DNA of 64,000 nt, taken from Heloderma charlesbogerti. Its lineage: Eukaryota; Chordata; Lepidosauria; Squamata; Helodermatidae. The stretch lies in NCBI GenBank assembly GCA_026122225.1, contig JANEZZ010000404.1:1054001-1118000 (forward strand). The letters are read 5' to 3'. The notes below the pieces were generated by a model. That model made no database searches and had not been told where the DNA came from. It saw only the letters and a list, made by a program, of their open reading frames with translations. Positions 13,385-24,694 of the stretch are shown here, one piece after another (the first letter of the stretch is position 1; each line of letters opens with the position of its first letter). Both the position numbers and the translations under genes were made by a program.

Positions 13385-13518
13385 CAGGTATAGGGAACGT
13401 GGGACCCTCTAGATGTCATTGGACTACAACTCCCATTGTCCCTATTGGCTGTGCTGGCAAAGGCTGATGGAACCTGGAGTCCAACAACATCTGAAGGGCT
13501 GCTGGTTCCCCACCCCTG
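13385..13518. mobile_element. Palindromic hAT-type MITE
   Basis: The termini are CAGGTATAGGGAAC on the left and GGTTCCCCACCCCTG on the right, with 'ggactacaactcccat' in the left arm. The flanks TTTTATCC and CTTTAAAC agree at 5 of 8 positions. The termini differ from the CAGCCTTCCCC subgroup. Confidence 0.72.
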
Positions 13519-13786
13519 CTTTAAACTCTTGTGTAGACCTGTTTGGTTTATGTAAATGGCAGAAAGGCATTGTTGGCAAATGGTGGCATACACAACGGTA
13601 ATACTACCAGCAATAACTTACTGGCAATGTGGAGTACTAGATTGTGACTTTAAAAATGGAAAACAAAAGACTTGGATATACTGAGGACCAGCCAACAAGT
13701 ATTGCAACGTGTACAGTTTGGATCTCTATTATTTTTATTTTTTGTGTCCTATTACTAATATTTCCTTGATTTTATTTATATATATA

Positions 13787-13787
13787 T

Positions 13788-13823
<36 letters not shown>
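13787..13823. repeat. (TA)n(GA)n microsatellite
   Basis: A short TA run passes directly into GA repeats with one AA interruption. Confidence 0.95.
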
Positions 13824-13824
<1 letters not shown>

Positions 13825-14599
13825 CTCAAAATGTCCTAAAATTAAAAATATTTTCAGCAGCAACCTCTCTTTCCTCAATTTATAGAGGAAGTGTCTACAA
13901 AGAAGGCCTGTAAAACTGTCTTTAATATGAAACACATCTTCTTGTTTCAAAATGCACTGCTCTAAAAAAACCAAAAGGATATCCATCCCAGTGGAAAACA
14001 TATTTTACCACATCTCCTCCTTCAGGGAAAAAGAGTTATAGTGGGTACATCTGCAGAGAACATACACCTCCTTTCCTGATAGTTTTTTCAGCTTCAGGGA
14101 TAGGGCTCCTACCACTAAGAATCAAAAGGCATTTGGCAGCTATTCTGTCTTTTCCTCCTTAAACTATTTTGCCCTGGTAAAGGAATAAGACAGAAGAAGC
14201 AGTGGGAAAACATGGCAGGGCTACAAAGGGAACGCAAAAGCATATGGAACCGCCCCCCTGGTAAAATTCTGTGAATGAGGCAGGGTGATTGCACGACAAA
14301 AGCCTTGTCTGGAAGCACACCAGCGAAAGCAGCACAGATTCAAACTGATAACTTTCATGCAGCTAGCATTCCCTTTCCCCATCTAGTACGTGGACTGGGA
14401 TCAGCTGAGTTCAAACTGAGCTCAGTATGCTTCTGTGCACAAAAACATCTGATGTTATTTTAACACTATCTTCGCCATTTTAAATGTCCTTTGAATATCT
14501 TTGTGTTACTAGCACTGATACAGCATGGCCAAGAACATCCTTCCTGGAGACGCTGCTCTGCCTCAGAATTCCTCCTTAGCAGCCACCTTTTCAGTGAAA

Positions 14600-14785
14600 C
14601 TAAAGACTGGGGAGACCCAGGTTCAGTTTCCCTCTTCTACCCTTGTGCTCACTGGGTGACCATGAGCAGTCTCTCTCTCTCTCTCTCTGCCTAACCTAGC
14701 TCACAGGGTAGTTCTGAGGATAACATGGACACCACCTTGAGCTCCTTAGAGAAAAAGTAAGATATAAATGTAATGCGCAAACTCA
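14600..14785 (+). mobile_element. MIR/CORE-SINE-like fragment
   Basis: The order 'caggttcagtttccc', 'actgggtgaccatgagcag', a TC run, 'gcctaacctagctcacaggg', 'gttctgaggataa' and 'agatataaat' matches the general layout of MIR-like SINEs in reptiles. The assignment is from memory of the family layout. Confidence 0.55.
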
Positions 14786-15299
14786 CTCACACATGCCTCA
14801 TCCCAGGCGAAAACAAAGCTCATGTTTGGGTAATTTCATTTGCTTGCAATCTTCTGTTGCTGCCTGTGTTTCTCCTAAGCCCTCCCCACTGCCTCACTTT
14901 AGGTGGTAAGATCAGGGCAGGAGCCTGTCCTTTTTATTTTACTCTGTTAGAAGCACCATGTGTAAATAAAGGTACTGCGTGAACCACAAATAAAACCCAT
15001 TCCTCTCAGAGCAGCGCTATCCCTGACACTCTTCAATAGTTTGTTAAAGATATCTTCAAATTAAACATTTCGCTTCGGGGCAAGGAGTCCAGCAATTTAT
15101 AAATGCCACACAGCACAGACACACAATTCTGGCTTAAAACCTTGTGGGGTTTTTAGCAACAAAAACCCTATGAGTGACTTCTTCTTTAAAGCTATTAGGC
15201 TAAAATTCATGAGACAGACACGAGAAACCGCTCTTGCTCACTTGCCATTTAGGGCATGTGTCTAAAGTAGCTATTATTTAAACGGGGTGGGGGGAGCTC

Positions 15300-15342
15300 G
15301 TCAGACGCACACGCACGCGCACGCACGCACACGCACTCACTC
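15300..15342. repeat. CACG/CA-rich simple repeat
   Basis: Imperfect units of cgcaca and cgcacg lie next to a G-rich stretch (ggggtggggggag). Confidence 0.85.
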
Positions 15343-15904
15343 ATGCATCATCCAATCCACACCAAGGAGCTGCAAACTAAACAAACGCCCACACAGCCAA
15401 GCTGAAACAAGCCTTTGCATTCCCAGCCCTGAAGAAACAGGAGACTTTTGAATGGATTATTCTTTTCTTCTCTGCTTCTTGCTGACCTTGTGGAGAGAGC
15501 AATTTTGGGACAGCAGCACCTGACAGCTTCCATAAGCAAAAAAAACAAAGCAAACCACCACCACCTTTTTCTCATAAAAGCCTTCTACAAAAAACAAAGC
15601 AAAAAACAGGGGTTGCTTGTTTGTTGGGAGCATTCTGACAGAGATGTAAACCCATCACCTCCATTTCTTTAGCCATAATGGTGGGGGAAAAGAAGCAAGG
15701 AGGTCCCTGCATTGCTCATAAACCATCTGGAGTTGGGAAGTACAGGTTTTATATAAAGGGGGGGGTGCAAAGAGCTCCAAAACGACCTTCCCAAATAGGA
15801 TGAATGGGCAATAAAAAAGGCAAATGCGGTTCAATTTGACAAAGTGATTCGCACTGGGGCAAAAAATCCTTACTTCTCTCTCTTCCTCTCTCTCACACAC
15901 TCTG

Positions 15905-16986
15905 ATGGGGCATGAACTGGCAGTGACGAATCAGGAAAAAGATCTTGAGGTTGTGGTGGATAATTCAATTAAAATGTCAAGCCAGTAACTGACATTTTAA
16001 CTGTGAAAAGGGCAAATGCCATGCTAGTGGTTACTAAAAAAGTGATCAAAAGTTTAAAAATTTTGATATTGTAATGCCCTTATACAGATCTGTGGTGCAG
16101 ACACATTTCTAATACAGTTCTGTTTGCCACATCTTACAAAGGACACTGTAGTGCTGGAAACCTTTTCATGTATTTCTTGAACAATGGTGCAGATCTGACC
16201 ACTAAACCTTGTTAATTTACAACTAAATAGAGTATTATTTACACTGCTTCATTCTTACAAGCAGACTTTGCATCTCTTTGTCTCACTGTATATATTTTGC
16301 ATTCTATCCTTTTTACCTATAGAGGGAATGTCTTTAAAATATTCTCATATAGGGTCTTTCTTATGACCATGACAGTTTAAGGTTAACAGCGCAATTCTGT
16401 AAATGTCACTTCAAAAATAAGTCCACTGAGTTTAATGGGGTTTACTTCCAGCTAAGTGAGTATAGGATTTCAGCTTTAGTATGAGAATACATGAAGATGC
16501 ACACTCGACAATTTTTGTCTTCCCTTTTTCTTTCTAGTGTTGTTCCTTTCTGCTTCACTAGTCTAGGCCCAGCTTTGCCCTCACAAAAAACAGAGCAGTA
16601 AACAAAAATGAAATGCCTATGGGTCAAAGCAAGGTTTGATAGTTACTGGGCTGAAAAAATCCAATGTTATTCTTTTTTTAAACTAATTTTTGGACGTATT
16701 TTAAACATCAATTTTTTTTATCCACCTTGCTATATTCTTTCTGTCTTAACTAACTCTCTGCCTTGCTTGGGCCAACCGCAACACCACACAAACACTGAAC
16801 AACAATCCTATCTAGTCTGTGACTTTGTACATGTGACTTTAGTCAGATAAACTGAAGGCCCAGCATTTTCAAGAAGCAAGACCTGGTAGTTAGGCTGGAC
16901 AGAGCTATTTGCATGAGATGAAAAACTGAAATTAATGCCCATGTTTTATTGGCAGATGACTTTTTTATGAGACTAAGACTGGATTC
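15905..16986. other. Unassigned intronic DNA
   Basis: No recognised element is seen apart from a weak 'gtccactgagtttaatgggg' MITE-like scrap near 16420-16460. Confidence 0.45.
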
Positions 16987-17066
16987 TAGGGATGGACGAA
17001 AGGGACTTACCTTGTCCCGCAGCTTGCTTCGCGGTGGGGGGGAGGCGCTTTGCTTCTCCCCCCGAA

Positions 17067-17190
17067 GTTCAGGCGAGGGGGGGAGGCGCCCCGCCTCGCC
17101 CGGCCGAAATTCAGGCCGGGGGGGAGGCGCCCCATCCCTCGCCGCCGAAATTCAGGCCGGGGGGCAGCGCCCCGTCTACCTGGCCGCGAA
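17067..17190. repeat. GC-rich ~42-bp tandem triplet
   Basis: Three successive units each contain 'ttcaggc', a G run, 'gcgcccc' and 'gcc' before 'gaaa' or its equivalent. They lie inside the left end of the hAT-type foldback. Confidence 0.75.
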
Positions 17191-17742
17191 AAAAAAAAGT
17201 AAAGTAAAAAAAAAAAAACCACACACACCCGTGATAGGCTACGTAACGATTTATGTAGCCTATCACGGCTAGATTTCCAAAGTCAGCCGTGATAGGCTAT
17301 GTAAATCGTCACGTAGCCTATCACGGGTGACTTTGAAAAAAAAAAAAAAAGTGCGTACGCAAATGGCGGCGCCCATGGGGCACCACCATTTGCGTTCCTT
17401 AGTTTGGCACGTCTAGTCTACGTAAAGATTTACGTAGACTATGGCGAAAATAAGGGCAATGCAAATAGTGTTCCCTTATTTTCACCGTAGTCTACGTAAA
17501 TCTTTACGTAGACTAGACGTGCCAAACTAAGGAACGCAAATGGCGGCACCCCATGGGCGCTGCCATTTGCATACGTACTTTTTTTTTTTTTCCCAAAGTC
17601 ACCCATGATAGGCTACGTGACAATTTACGTAGCCTATCATGGCTGACTTTGGAAATCTAGCCGTGATAGGCTACGTAAATCGTTACGTACCCTATCACGG
17701 GTGTGTTTTTTTTTTTTACTTTACTTTTTTATTTTGCAATGG
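17187..17742. repeat. ~556-bp nested inverted repeat
   Basis: The centre is near 17464.5, with arms of about 278 bp. Each arm holds two smaller hairpins built on 'tgataggctacgtaa', an A/T tract, an 'acgcaaatggcggc' block with its own inverted partner, and 'gtctacgtaaagatttacgtagac'. So small hairpins sit inside a large one. Confidence 0.92.
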
Positions 17743-17972
17743 CGGCAGCGGCAGCCGGTCAGAAGACCGGCCGCCGCCTCCCCCGAAACGCCGCTGAAAC
17801 GCCGCCAGGACCCGCCGCCGAGAGGGACATTCGCACGCGGTAAGTCCCATCCCGGGGGGGGCAGGGGGCCGGCGGAGAATTTCACCACCAATTTCGGGGG
17901 GCCGAATGCATGGGCATTCGGCCTCCCGGAGATTCGGGGAGAAATTCTCCGCCATCCCTACTGGATTCTCAT

Positions 17973-18186
17973 AAAAATTCTGGGGTTGTCGCATTGTGTG
18001 AACCCAGTGTGGGTTATGTGAGGGTTAAGCGACAACCCTAAAACAGACCATGGGTTATGCGATGGATGTTTAACCCTCACATAACCCACACTCACCAGGT
18101 TCACACAACATGACAACTCCCAAGCGGGGGTTGCATATGCAACAACACGAATCTGCGTGTCATCCTTGCGCAGGGGCCATGCTAAC

Positions 18187-18224
<38 letters not shown>

Positions 18225-18328
18225 AAAGCGAGCACAGCTGTATATTCAAAATGGTGGCCACACACGCTGCAGCCTCACAGTGGGTTAAATAACCTACAGT
18301 GGGCTGTTATGTCATGTGAAGAGCCCCT
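17973..18328. repeat. Foldback repeat hosting U6 pseudogene
   Basis: Inverted arms 'gggttatgtgagggttaa' and 'ttaaccctcacataaccc' are visible near 18010-18085. The right part ('caaaatggtggcc', 'gtgggttaaataacc', 'catgtgaagagcccc') matches the copy at 47740-48089. The U6 pseudogene interrupts it at 'ttgcatat/tattcaaaatgg'. Confidence 0.8.
18146..18235 (-). pseudogene. RNU6 pseudogene: U6 snRNA pseudogene (3'-truncated)
   Basis: Read on the minus strand it begins GTGCTCGCTTTGGCAGCACA and continues through the ACAGAGA box and the GCATGGCCCCTGCGC segment to ATTCGTG. Compared from memory with vertebrate U6 it shows about three substitutions in 90 bases and loses the 3' tail and terminator T run. 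The DNA just upstream is the interior of a dispersed repeat, so the PSE and TATA box needed by a real U6 gene are missing. It is therefore a retrocopied pseudogene and not a working spliceosomal RNA gene. Confidence 0.93.
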
Positions 18329-18717
18329 AAGTGTAGAGCTAGAATGTTTATGATGAGATTTGATTGCAACTATATTATTTTTAAGTTAGAGAGAAATTTA
18401 GTATTTTAAGAAATTGATTTAATTTTTTTAATCCAATTAAAAATTTTAAAAATTGGTTAAAAAAAATATTGATTTTTATCCACCCTGGTTACAATGCATG
18501 TGTGCACACTTTAGGGTAGAAGACATTAAAATGCTTATTTTTTAAAAAATACATTAAAATAATGCAAATTGTTGTGTGTGTTTTAAAGAAAACATTCACA
18601 GATCGATGCAGAAATGGGACAGAGTGGCCCCATGAATAAAGACATGTGAAATGGACATGGACTGAAAATAGACAGATAAGCCACTTTGAGGATCTGATAG
18701 TCCAAATTCAGAATATA

Positions 18718-18723
<6 letters not shown>

Positions 18724-18757
<34 letters not shown>
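18724..18757. repeat. (CA)n microsatellite
   Basis: An uninterrupted CA run. Confidence 0.97.
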
Positions 18758-18759
<2 letters not shown>

Positions 18760-18760
<1 letters not shown>

Positions 18761-20600
18761 GTTAAAGTGGGAACCCTGAAATCAAACTCACCCTTCCATG
18801 GCCAAACTTGATGATCCCGTGGCCATTAATAAGGCAGTGAAATGGGGCCACCCACAGACAAAGCCAGGGCGTTTGTTGCATACTTGGGGGGATGCTATGC
18901 AGAAAAAATATATGATTTTGTTGTTCTTTTAAAAAGAAGGGAAAACCCCTCTTGATGAACACACATCACATTAGAAAAACAGTGAAAGTCACTGACAGTG
19001 ATAAAAGCAATTGGAGGGAGAAACCGGTCCCAGAGGTGTTCACTTCCCTGCCCATTTGACAAGGAAAAAATAATTTTCCAGACAGTGCGGGGAGGAAGAG
19101 GAGAAGAGGGGGATAACCCCCTCTCCTGCTGTCCTGCTCCAACTTTCCTCCCTCTCACAGTTGCTTCAGGGGAGAAGGGAGGCAAAACACCCCCTTCCCC
19201 AATTTGTTTCCTCCGATAGTAAAGTGGGTTGTCTAGCGCTGATGAATAGGGCAGCACTATGGGGCCACTCACAGACCAGGGGGATCCCCAGGTATGCAGA
19301 AAGGTAGTTGCCTAGACATTTAAAAGATCCAGAGCAACACATGCACATTTCTGTCCTTCAGCCATAAGCCAGGCAGCACATGGGCAGAGCATTTCCGTGT
19401 ACTAGGGGGCCATTAGGTTGAATAGAAGCAAGTCCTGGGAGGAAGGATAACTGGGGCTAGGGGCTACTTATCCTAACCATGTTTAGACGATGAGCATGCC
19501 GCAGGCTTGGGCAGCACTCTGTCCTCCTCTTCTAGCCCTCTGAATAACCTTGGACCAGTAGTGACTGTGGCAAAACTAACCTGACTCACTCATTACTGAG
19601 GTGTAGAATCCCAGTTAATACCCTGATGCAAAACTTCAAACAGCAATCCCTGTTAGCATTAACCATGGTTAGAGCCAAGGCAGAGGTAATGTTGTGGTAT
19701 GGTTAAATCAAATGATGGAATAAAGGGGAGACATTTGTGCAAGAGAGAAGTAGGAGATGCACAAGGCCACAGCACTTCTAACCACAGATGGGATATTGGG
19801 AACATTTCATCGGCATCAGACCAGAAGAGCAACTCCACTTTGCCTTTGGCATTTGCCCTTATTTAAGAAGGGTGCCTCTCCATTTACAAAATGAACACGC
19901 TATGTAATGCACTGGTCATCTACAACCCATATGCCTCTGTTCAGCAGGGATGGGGCTTCATGCGGCACAAGCTCAAGATGGCTCCTTTCACGAAGGCAGC
20001 ATGCTGTGTCGACCTGGGCCAGAGGAAAACTTCAGTCTGAATCAACAGGCTGCTGAGTGAACACTGCAGCCAGCACACGTGGGAGGGGGGCTGGGGGAGG
20101 GGAGAGGCACCACATTTCTTGAGCACGGCGCACCCCAAGCCAGGCCTCTCCCTCACCCCCCTCCCAAAGAAAAGAGCCCTGGCTGCCAGAGTTTAAACAC
20201 TGCTCTCGGGAGGAGGCACAGACAGCTGCAGAGGAGCGAATGTAAAGAAGGAGCCTGGATAAAGAACACCCTCTCCTGTGAGCAGGAAGATTAAAAGTGA
20301 ACAGCTGCAACATCCTCCCAAGGCACAGTGAGGTATAGCTGATGTTGGGGTTGAACCCACTGGTTTTTTTTTTGTATTTATACCCTTCTTTTTAGCCAAG
20401 ATCGTTGCAAACCATTTTGTATGGGATTTAAAACATCTATCACAAAGTATACTATTTTAGGAATTTGCAGTTCATTATTCTAGCTGCATTTCCCTGCTGT
20501 CTTGCACATTTTGCATTGTTTTATCCATAGCCTGCTTGGATAGGTGGTGGTTAAAGCCAATGTCAGAACCTTCATAAGATACACAATCAGTATTCTAATG
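18760..20600. other. Unassigned intronic DNA
   Basis: There is no recognised repeat or exon. Short open frames on both strands overlap and show no known domain. Confidence 0.5.
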
Positions 20601-20603
20601 ATG

Positions 20604-23020
20604 TAGCATGATGTAGTAGTAATGGGGGACTTCAATTTCCCCGATATTAGTTGGGAGACAAATTCTGCAAGACATGGCCCCTCCAGGAAATTCCTGACTT
20701 GTGTGGTGGATAACTTCCTCCTACAGAAAGTAGAGGAAGGAACTAGAGGATCGGCTATCCTTACCTTGATCCTAACCAACTGAGATGACTTAGTGGGTAA
20801 AGCAGCAGTTACAGGAACTCTGGGGGAATGCAACCATGTTGTACTTCGAGTTCTTGGTTCTAAGGGAAGCAAAAGCCGAGTGTAGTCAAACGCGTACCCT
20901 GGATTTTAGGAAAGCTGATTTTCATAAACTCAGAACAATGATCAGTAAGTTCCCATGGCAAGCGACACTAACAAGAAAAGGAGTCCAAGATGGGTGGGAG
21001 CTTTTAAAAAAGGAAATTCTCAAGGCACAATTACAAACAATTCCAACAAGAAGAAAAGATGGAAGACAACAGAAGAAGCCAATGTGGCTTCACAAAAAGC
21101 TGAGAGATGACCTGAAAACAAAAAAGGACACATAGGAAGGGGAAGGAAGGACAAGCAACAAAGGAAGAGTAGCACAGGCAGGTAGCACAGAATTGCAGGG
21201 ATGGCGTCAGGAAGGCTAAAGATGAGAACAAGCTGAGGTTAGCGAGGGATGCTAAAAGCAACAAAAAGGCTTTCTTCAGCTACGTGCATAGTAAAAGACA
21301 GGAAAGAAATGGTTGTTCAGGTATTAAATAAGGATGGCAAAATAATAACAGATGACCAAGAAAAGGCAGAGGTGCTCAATTCCTACTTTGGCTCAGTCTT
21401 CTCCCTGAAGTGCAGGCTGAAGGGGCAGGATTGCAGCTTGAGATCGATAGGCATATAGCCAAGGAACACCTAATTACTTTGAATTAGTTCAAATCTCCAG
21501 GGCCAGATGAACTGCATCCTAGAGTAATAAAGGAACTGGCAGAAGAGCTCTCAGAACGGCTGTCTATTGTCTTTGAGAAATCATGGAGGACGGGTGACGT
21601 GCCAGATGACTGGAGGAGGGCTAATGTTGTCCCTATCTTCAAAAAGGGTAAAAAGGAGGGACCTGGGAACTACAGACCAGTCAGTCTGACATCAATCCCT
21701 GGGAAAATTCTGGAGCAGATGATAAAGCAATCCATCTGGAAGCACCTTGAAAACAATGCCGTGATTACTCGAAGCCAACATGGATTTGTCAAGAACAAAT
21801 CCTGCCAGGCGAATCTGATCTCATCTTTTGATCAAGCCACCTCCCTTGTGGACCATGGGAATGCTATAGACATCATATACCTCGACTTCAGCAAAGCTTT
21901 CAACCAAGTGTCCCATGATACCCTGATGAGCAAACTAGCTCAAAGTGGGCTAGATGAAACAACGATCCGGTGGATCCACAGTTGGCTACAGAATCAGACT
22001 CAAAGAGTGCTTATCAATGGGACCTTCTCAAACTGGGGAGAGGTAACAAGTGCGGTACCGCAGGGCTCAGTCCTGGGCCCAGTGCTCTTCAACATGTTTA
22101 TTAATGACTTGGAGGAGGAGGTGCAGGGAATGCTGATCAAATTTGCAGATGACACAAAACGGGGCGGGATAGCTAATACTTTGGAAGACAGAAACCAAAT
22201 TCAAAGTGATCTTGATAGACTGGAATGCTCGGCAGAAAACAAAAGAATGAAATTTAATAGGGATAAATGCCAAGTTCTGCACCTAGGAAAAAGAAACCAA
22301 ATGCACGGTTACAAGATGGGGGATACGTGGCTCAACAACACTACAAGCGAGAAGGATCTTGGAATTGTTGTCTATCACAAGCTGAATATGAGCCAACAAT
22401 GGGATGTGGCTGCAAAAAAGGCAAATGCCATTTTGGGCTGCATAGCATAGCTTCCAAATCCTGGGAAGTACTAGTTCCCCTCTACTCAGCACTGGTTAGG
22501 CCTCATCTGGAGTACCGTGTCCAGTTCTGGGCACCACACTTTAAGAAGGATGCAGACAAGCTGGAGAGGGTCCAGAGGAGGGCAACAAAGATGATCAGGG
22601 GACTGGAAACAAAGCCCTATGAAGAGAGACTGAAAGAACTGGGCATGTTTAGCCTTGAGAAGAGAAGACTGAGGGGAGATATGATAGTGCTCTTCAAGTA
22701 CTTGAAAGGTTGTCCCAGAGAGGAAGGCCAGGATCTCTTCTCGATCATCCTAGAGTGCAGGACACAGAATAATGGGCTCAAGTGACAGGAAGCCAGGTTC
22801 CGGCTGAACATCAGGAAAAACCTCCTGACTGTTAGAGCAATATGACAATGGAGCCAATTCCCTAGGGAGGTGTTGGGCTCTCCCACGCTGGAGGCCTTCA
22901 AGACGAGGCTGGACAGCCATCTGTCAGGGATGCTGTGACTTGGATTCCTGCATTGAGCAGGGGGTTGGACTCAATGGCCTTGTAGGCCCCTTCCAACCCT
23001 ACTATTTTATGATTCTATGA
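20604..23020 (+). mobile_element. CR1 LINE, 5'-truncated, 2.4 kb
   Basis: The element starts within the endonuclease domain at the codons for [15 protein letters not shown] and ends with the CR1 3' block 'ccccttccaaccctac' and TTATGATTCTATGA near 23020. It is the longest copy of this CR1 lineage in the window. Target duplications are not clear. Confidence 0.93.
20610..22785 (+). pseudogene. CR1 ORF2 (endonuclease end plus RT), broken
   Basis: The endonuclease C-terminal motif [10 protein letters not shown] is followed by a decayed linker with several stops. The reverse transcriptase is open from 21599 to 22450: MPDDWRRANVVPIFKKGKK, NYRPVSLTSIPGK, YLDFSKAF, a VPQGSVLGPVLFN box where the first residue of GVPQG has become Ala, and an intact catalytic FADD. 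A 7-base deletion near 22446 relative to the other copies shifts the frame. The thumb region then continues in another frame ([18 protein letters not shown]) to the TGA at 22783-22785. That TGA is shared with the copy at 1290. After it, the CR1 C-terminal sequence remains readable for a further stretch. Confidence 0.9.
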
Positions 23021-23632
23021 CTCCAGAGAGATATAAAGCCCCACATTTCTTTCTCTCTACACACACACTTCACCAAAAACTGCCGCATTTGTTAGGGCCT
23101 GGAGGAACGCTGAGAAACTGGCACAGTCAGAGGGTCCAGTTTCACCTCTGTCCACCCTCTCACTGCCAGTGCCTTCTTGCTGCTGGCCTCTATGGAGTCC
23201 CTGCCCAATAAGGGCCTCCCTCCTAGAAATGCACACCAAAATAACAATAGTGAGCCGTAGTTATTCACTCAATATCTCTTCTGAGAGATTAAGACACAAT
23301 CGCCCCAGAGTACCTTGTAGGACTTCTAAATGGCTTTGCCATCATCCACCGTGCTGTGACGCATTACAAAACAGTGTGTGTGTGTGTTTTAAAAAGGAAG
23401 CTTAAAAGACAAACCCCCAAACCCCACTTGCAATAGAGCCACTATATAACTTCCATGGAATGGAACCCTCACGTATAAAGGCAACATACCTCTAAATACG
23501 AGATACTGGGGGCAAACAGTAAGGGAAAACAAGCACTTCTATGCCCTGCTCCCAAGCATTCAGAGGCGTCTGCCTATGGCAAATGAAAGAGGAATGCGGG
23601 ATAAGATGAACCCTTAGTCTAATCAAGTGGGG

Positions 23633-23765
23633 CAGCCTTCCCCACCCTGGTGCACTTCAGATGTTTTGAACTTCAACTCCCATCAGCCCCAGCTAAATGG
23701 CCAATTCTCAGGAATTCTAGGAGTTGTAGTCCAACATATCTGGAGTGCAACAGACTGAGGAAGCC
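23633..23765. mobile_element. Palindromic hAT-type MITE
   Basis: The left tip is CAGCCTTCCCCACCCTGGTG. The arms carry 'acttcaactcccatcagcc' and 'aggagttgtagtccaac'. The right tip is eroded. Confidence 0.75.
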
Positions 23766-24576
23766 CGCAGTAAAGCAATTCTCATTTTGGAAGGAAGAAG
23801 TTTGAACACACACAGCACATGATTAGCCCTTATACAGAGTCTTGGACTGCACCATTTCTGTTGGTGCAAGAGGACGCATTACTGGCCCTAGACAGAACGG
23901 GGGGCAGGAAACATCAGCATACAGCAGCAACAATGGTGACCAAAGTTTGAGGCCCCAGGGCTGGTGCAAGGAAATCCTTGAACAGTGTCATGAGTTACGG
24001 GACCAGGCAGAGGTGGATCAAGAACTGTCATTGCATTTGGGGAACCCGGTGTAAAACCCCAGCTTAGCCATGACCATGCTGGATGGGCCTTGGACCTGCC
24101 ATGATCCATGTCGCTTCCCATCCACAACACAAGAAGACCAATGGCCTCCCTCCTGGAGGGGTTTTGAGGAACAAAGAAAGTTTATAAAACCATTCCAGCA
24201 TATTCACACTTCTGTACTCCGAACAACAAACGAAGTTCTGCAAATAGAGTCAGCTGCTGGGATATTTAAACGTCCAGACCTGCCATCTCCTAGCAAATCC
24301 ACCGCAGCAAAAGCCACCAGCTAGAGAAGTTTCACTGGCAGAATCACAAGATACTTAATACTGTCAATAGTATAAATGAATGTTCTAATCCACTCACAGC
24401 ACCCTGGCCTCAATTTCTTGAGTTTTATGCACACCAATCTGGAAATGAAAGTATAAGCTACATTTATGCAATTATATGATATTTTTATTTTAAAAAACCA
24501 AAAGAAGAAGGAACTGTACTAGATATGGAATGTGATCTTAACTTGAGTAGATTTGCTCCCCCATAACTGACTAGAG

Positions 24577-24694
24577 CAGCCTTCCCCAACCTGGGGAACC
24601 TTCCTCCAGATATATTGGACTACAATCCCTTCATCCCCAGTGAACTGGAGTTGTAGTCCAACACATCTGAAGGACACCAAGTTGGGGAAGGCTG
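24577..24694. mobile_element. Palindromic hAT-type MITE
   Basis: The tips are CAGCCTTCCCCAACCTGG and CCAAGTTGGGGAAGGCTG. The flanking 8-mers GACTAGAG and CCCTAGAC share a five-base core, in keeping with an old 8-bp duplication. Confidence 0.82.

Larger units (their letters stand above)
16987..17960. mobile_element. Nested-palindrome hAT-type foldback element
   Basis: This 974-bp element has tips TAGGGATGG and CCATCCCTA and exact 8-bp flanking repeats CTGGATTC (16979-16986 and 17961-17968). An 8-bp duplication fits the hAT superfamily. Inside, 17187-17742 is a near-perfect palindrome. The left arm starts with three GC-rich tandem units and the right end with a second small palindrome (about 17868-17953). 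No transposase frame exists, so it is non-autonomous. The C+G content of the two ends is very unlike the surrounding AT-rich intron. I do not recognise a named family. Confidence 0.88.

Noticed and set aside
17067..17190. CRISPR-like array (three similar units)
   Set aside because: The units are directly adjacent and similar throughout, with no unique spacers, in a eukaryotic transposon.
18146..18235. Functional U6 snRNA gene
   Set aside because: It lacks the 3' tail and T-run terminator, and its upstream flank is repeat DNA without PSE or TATA elements.
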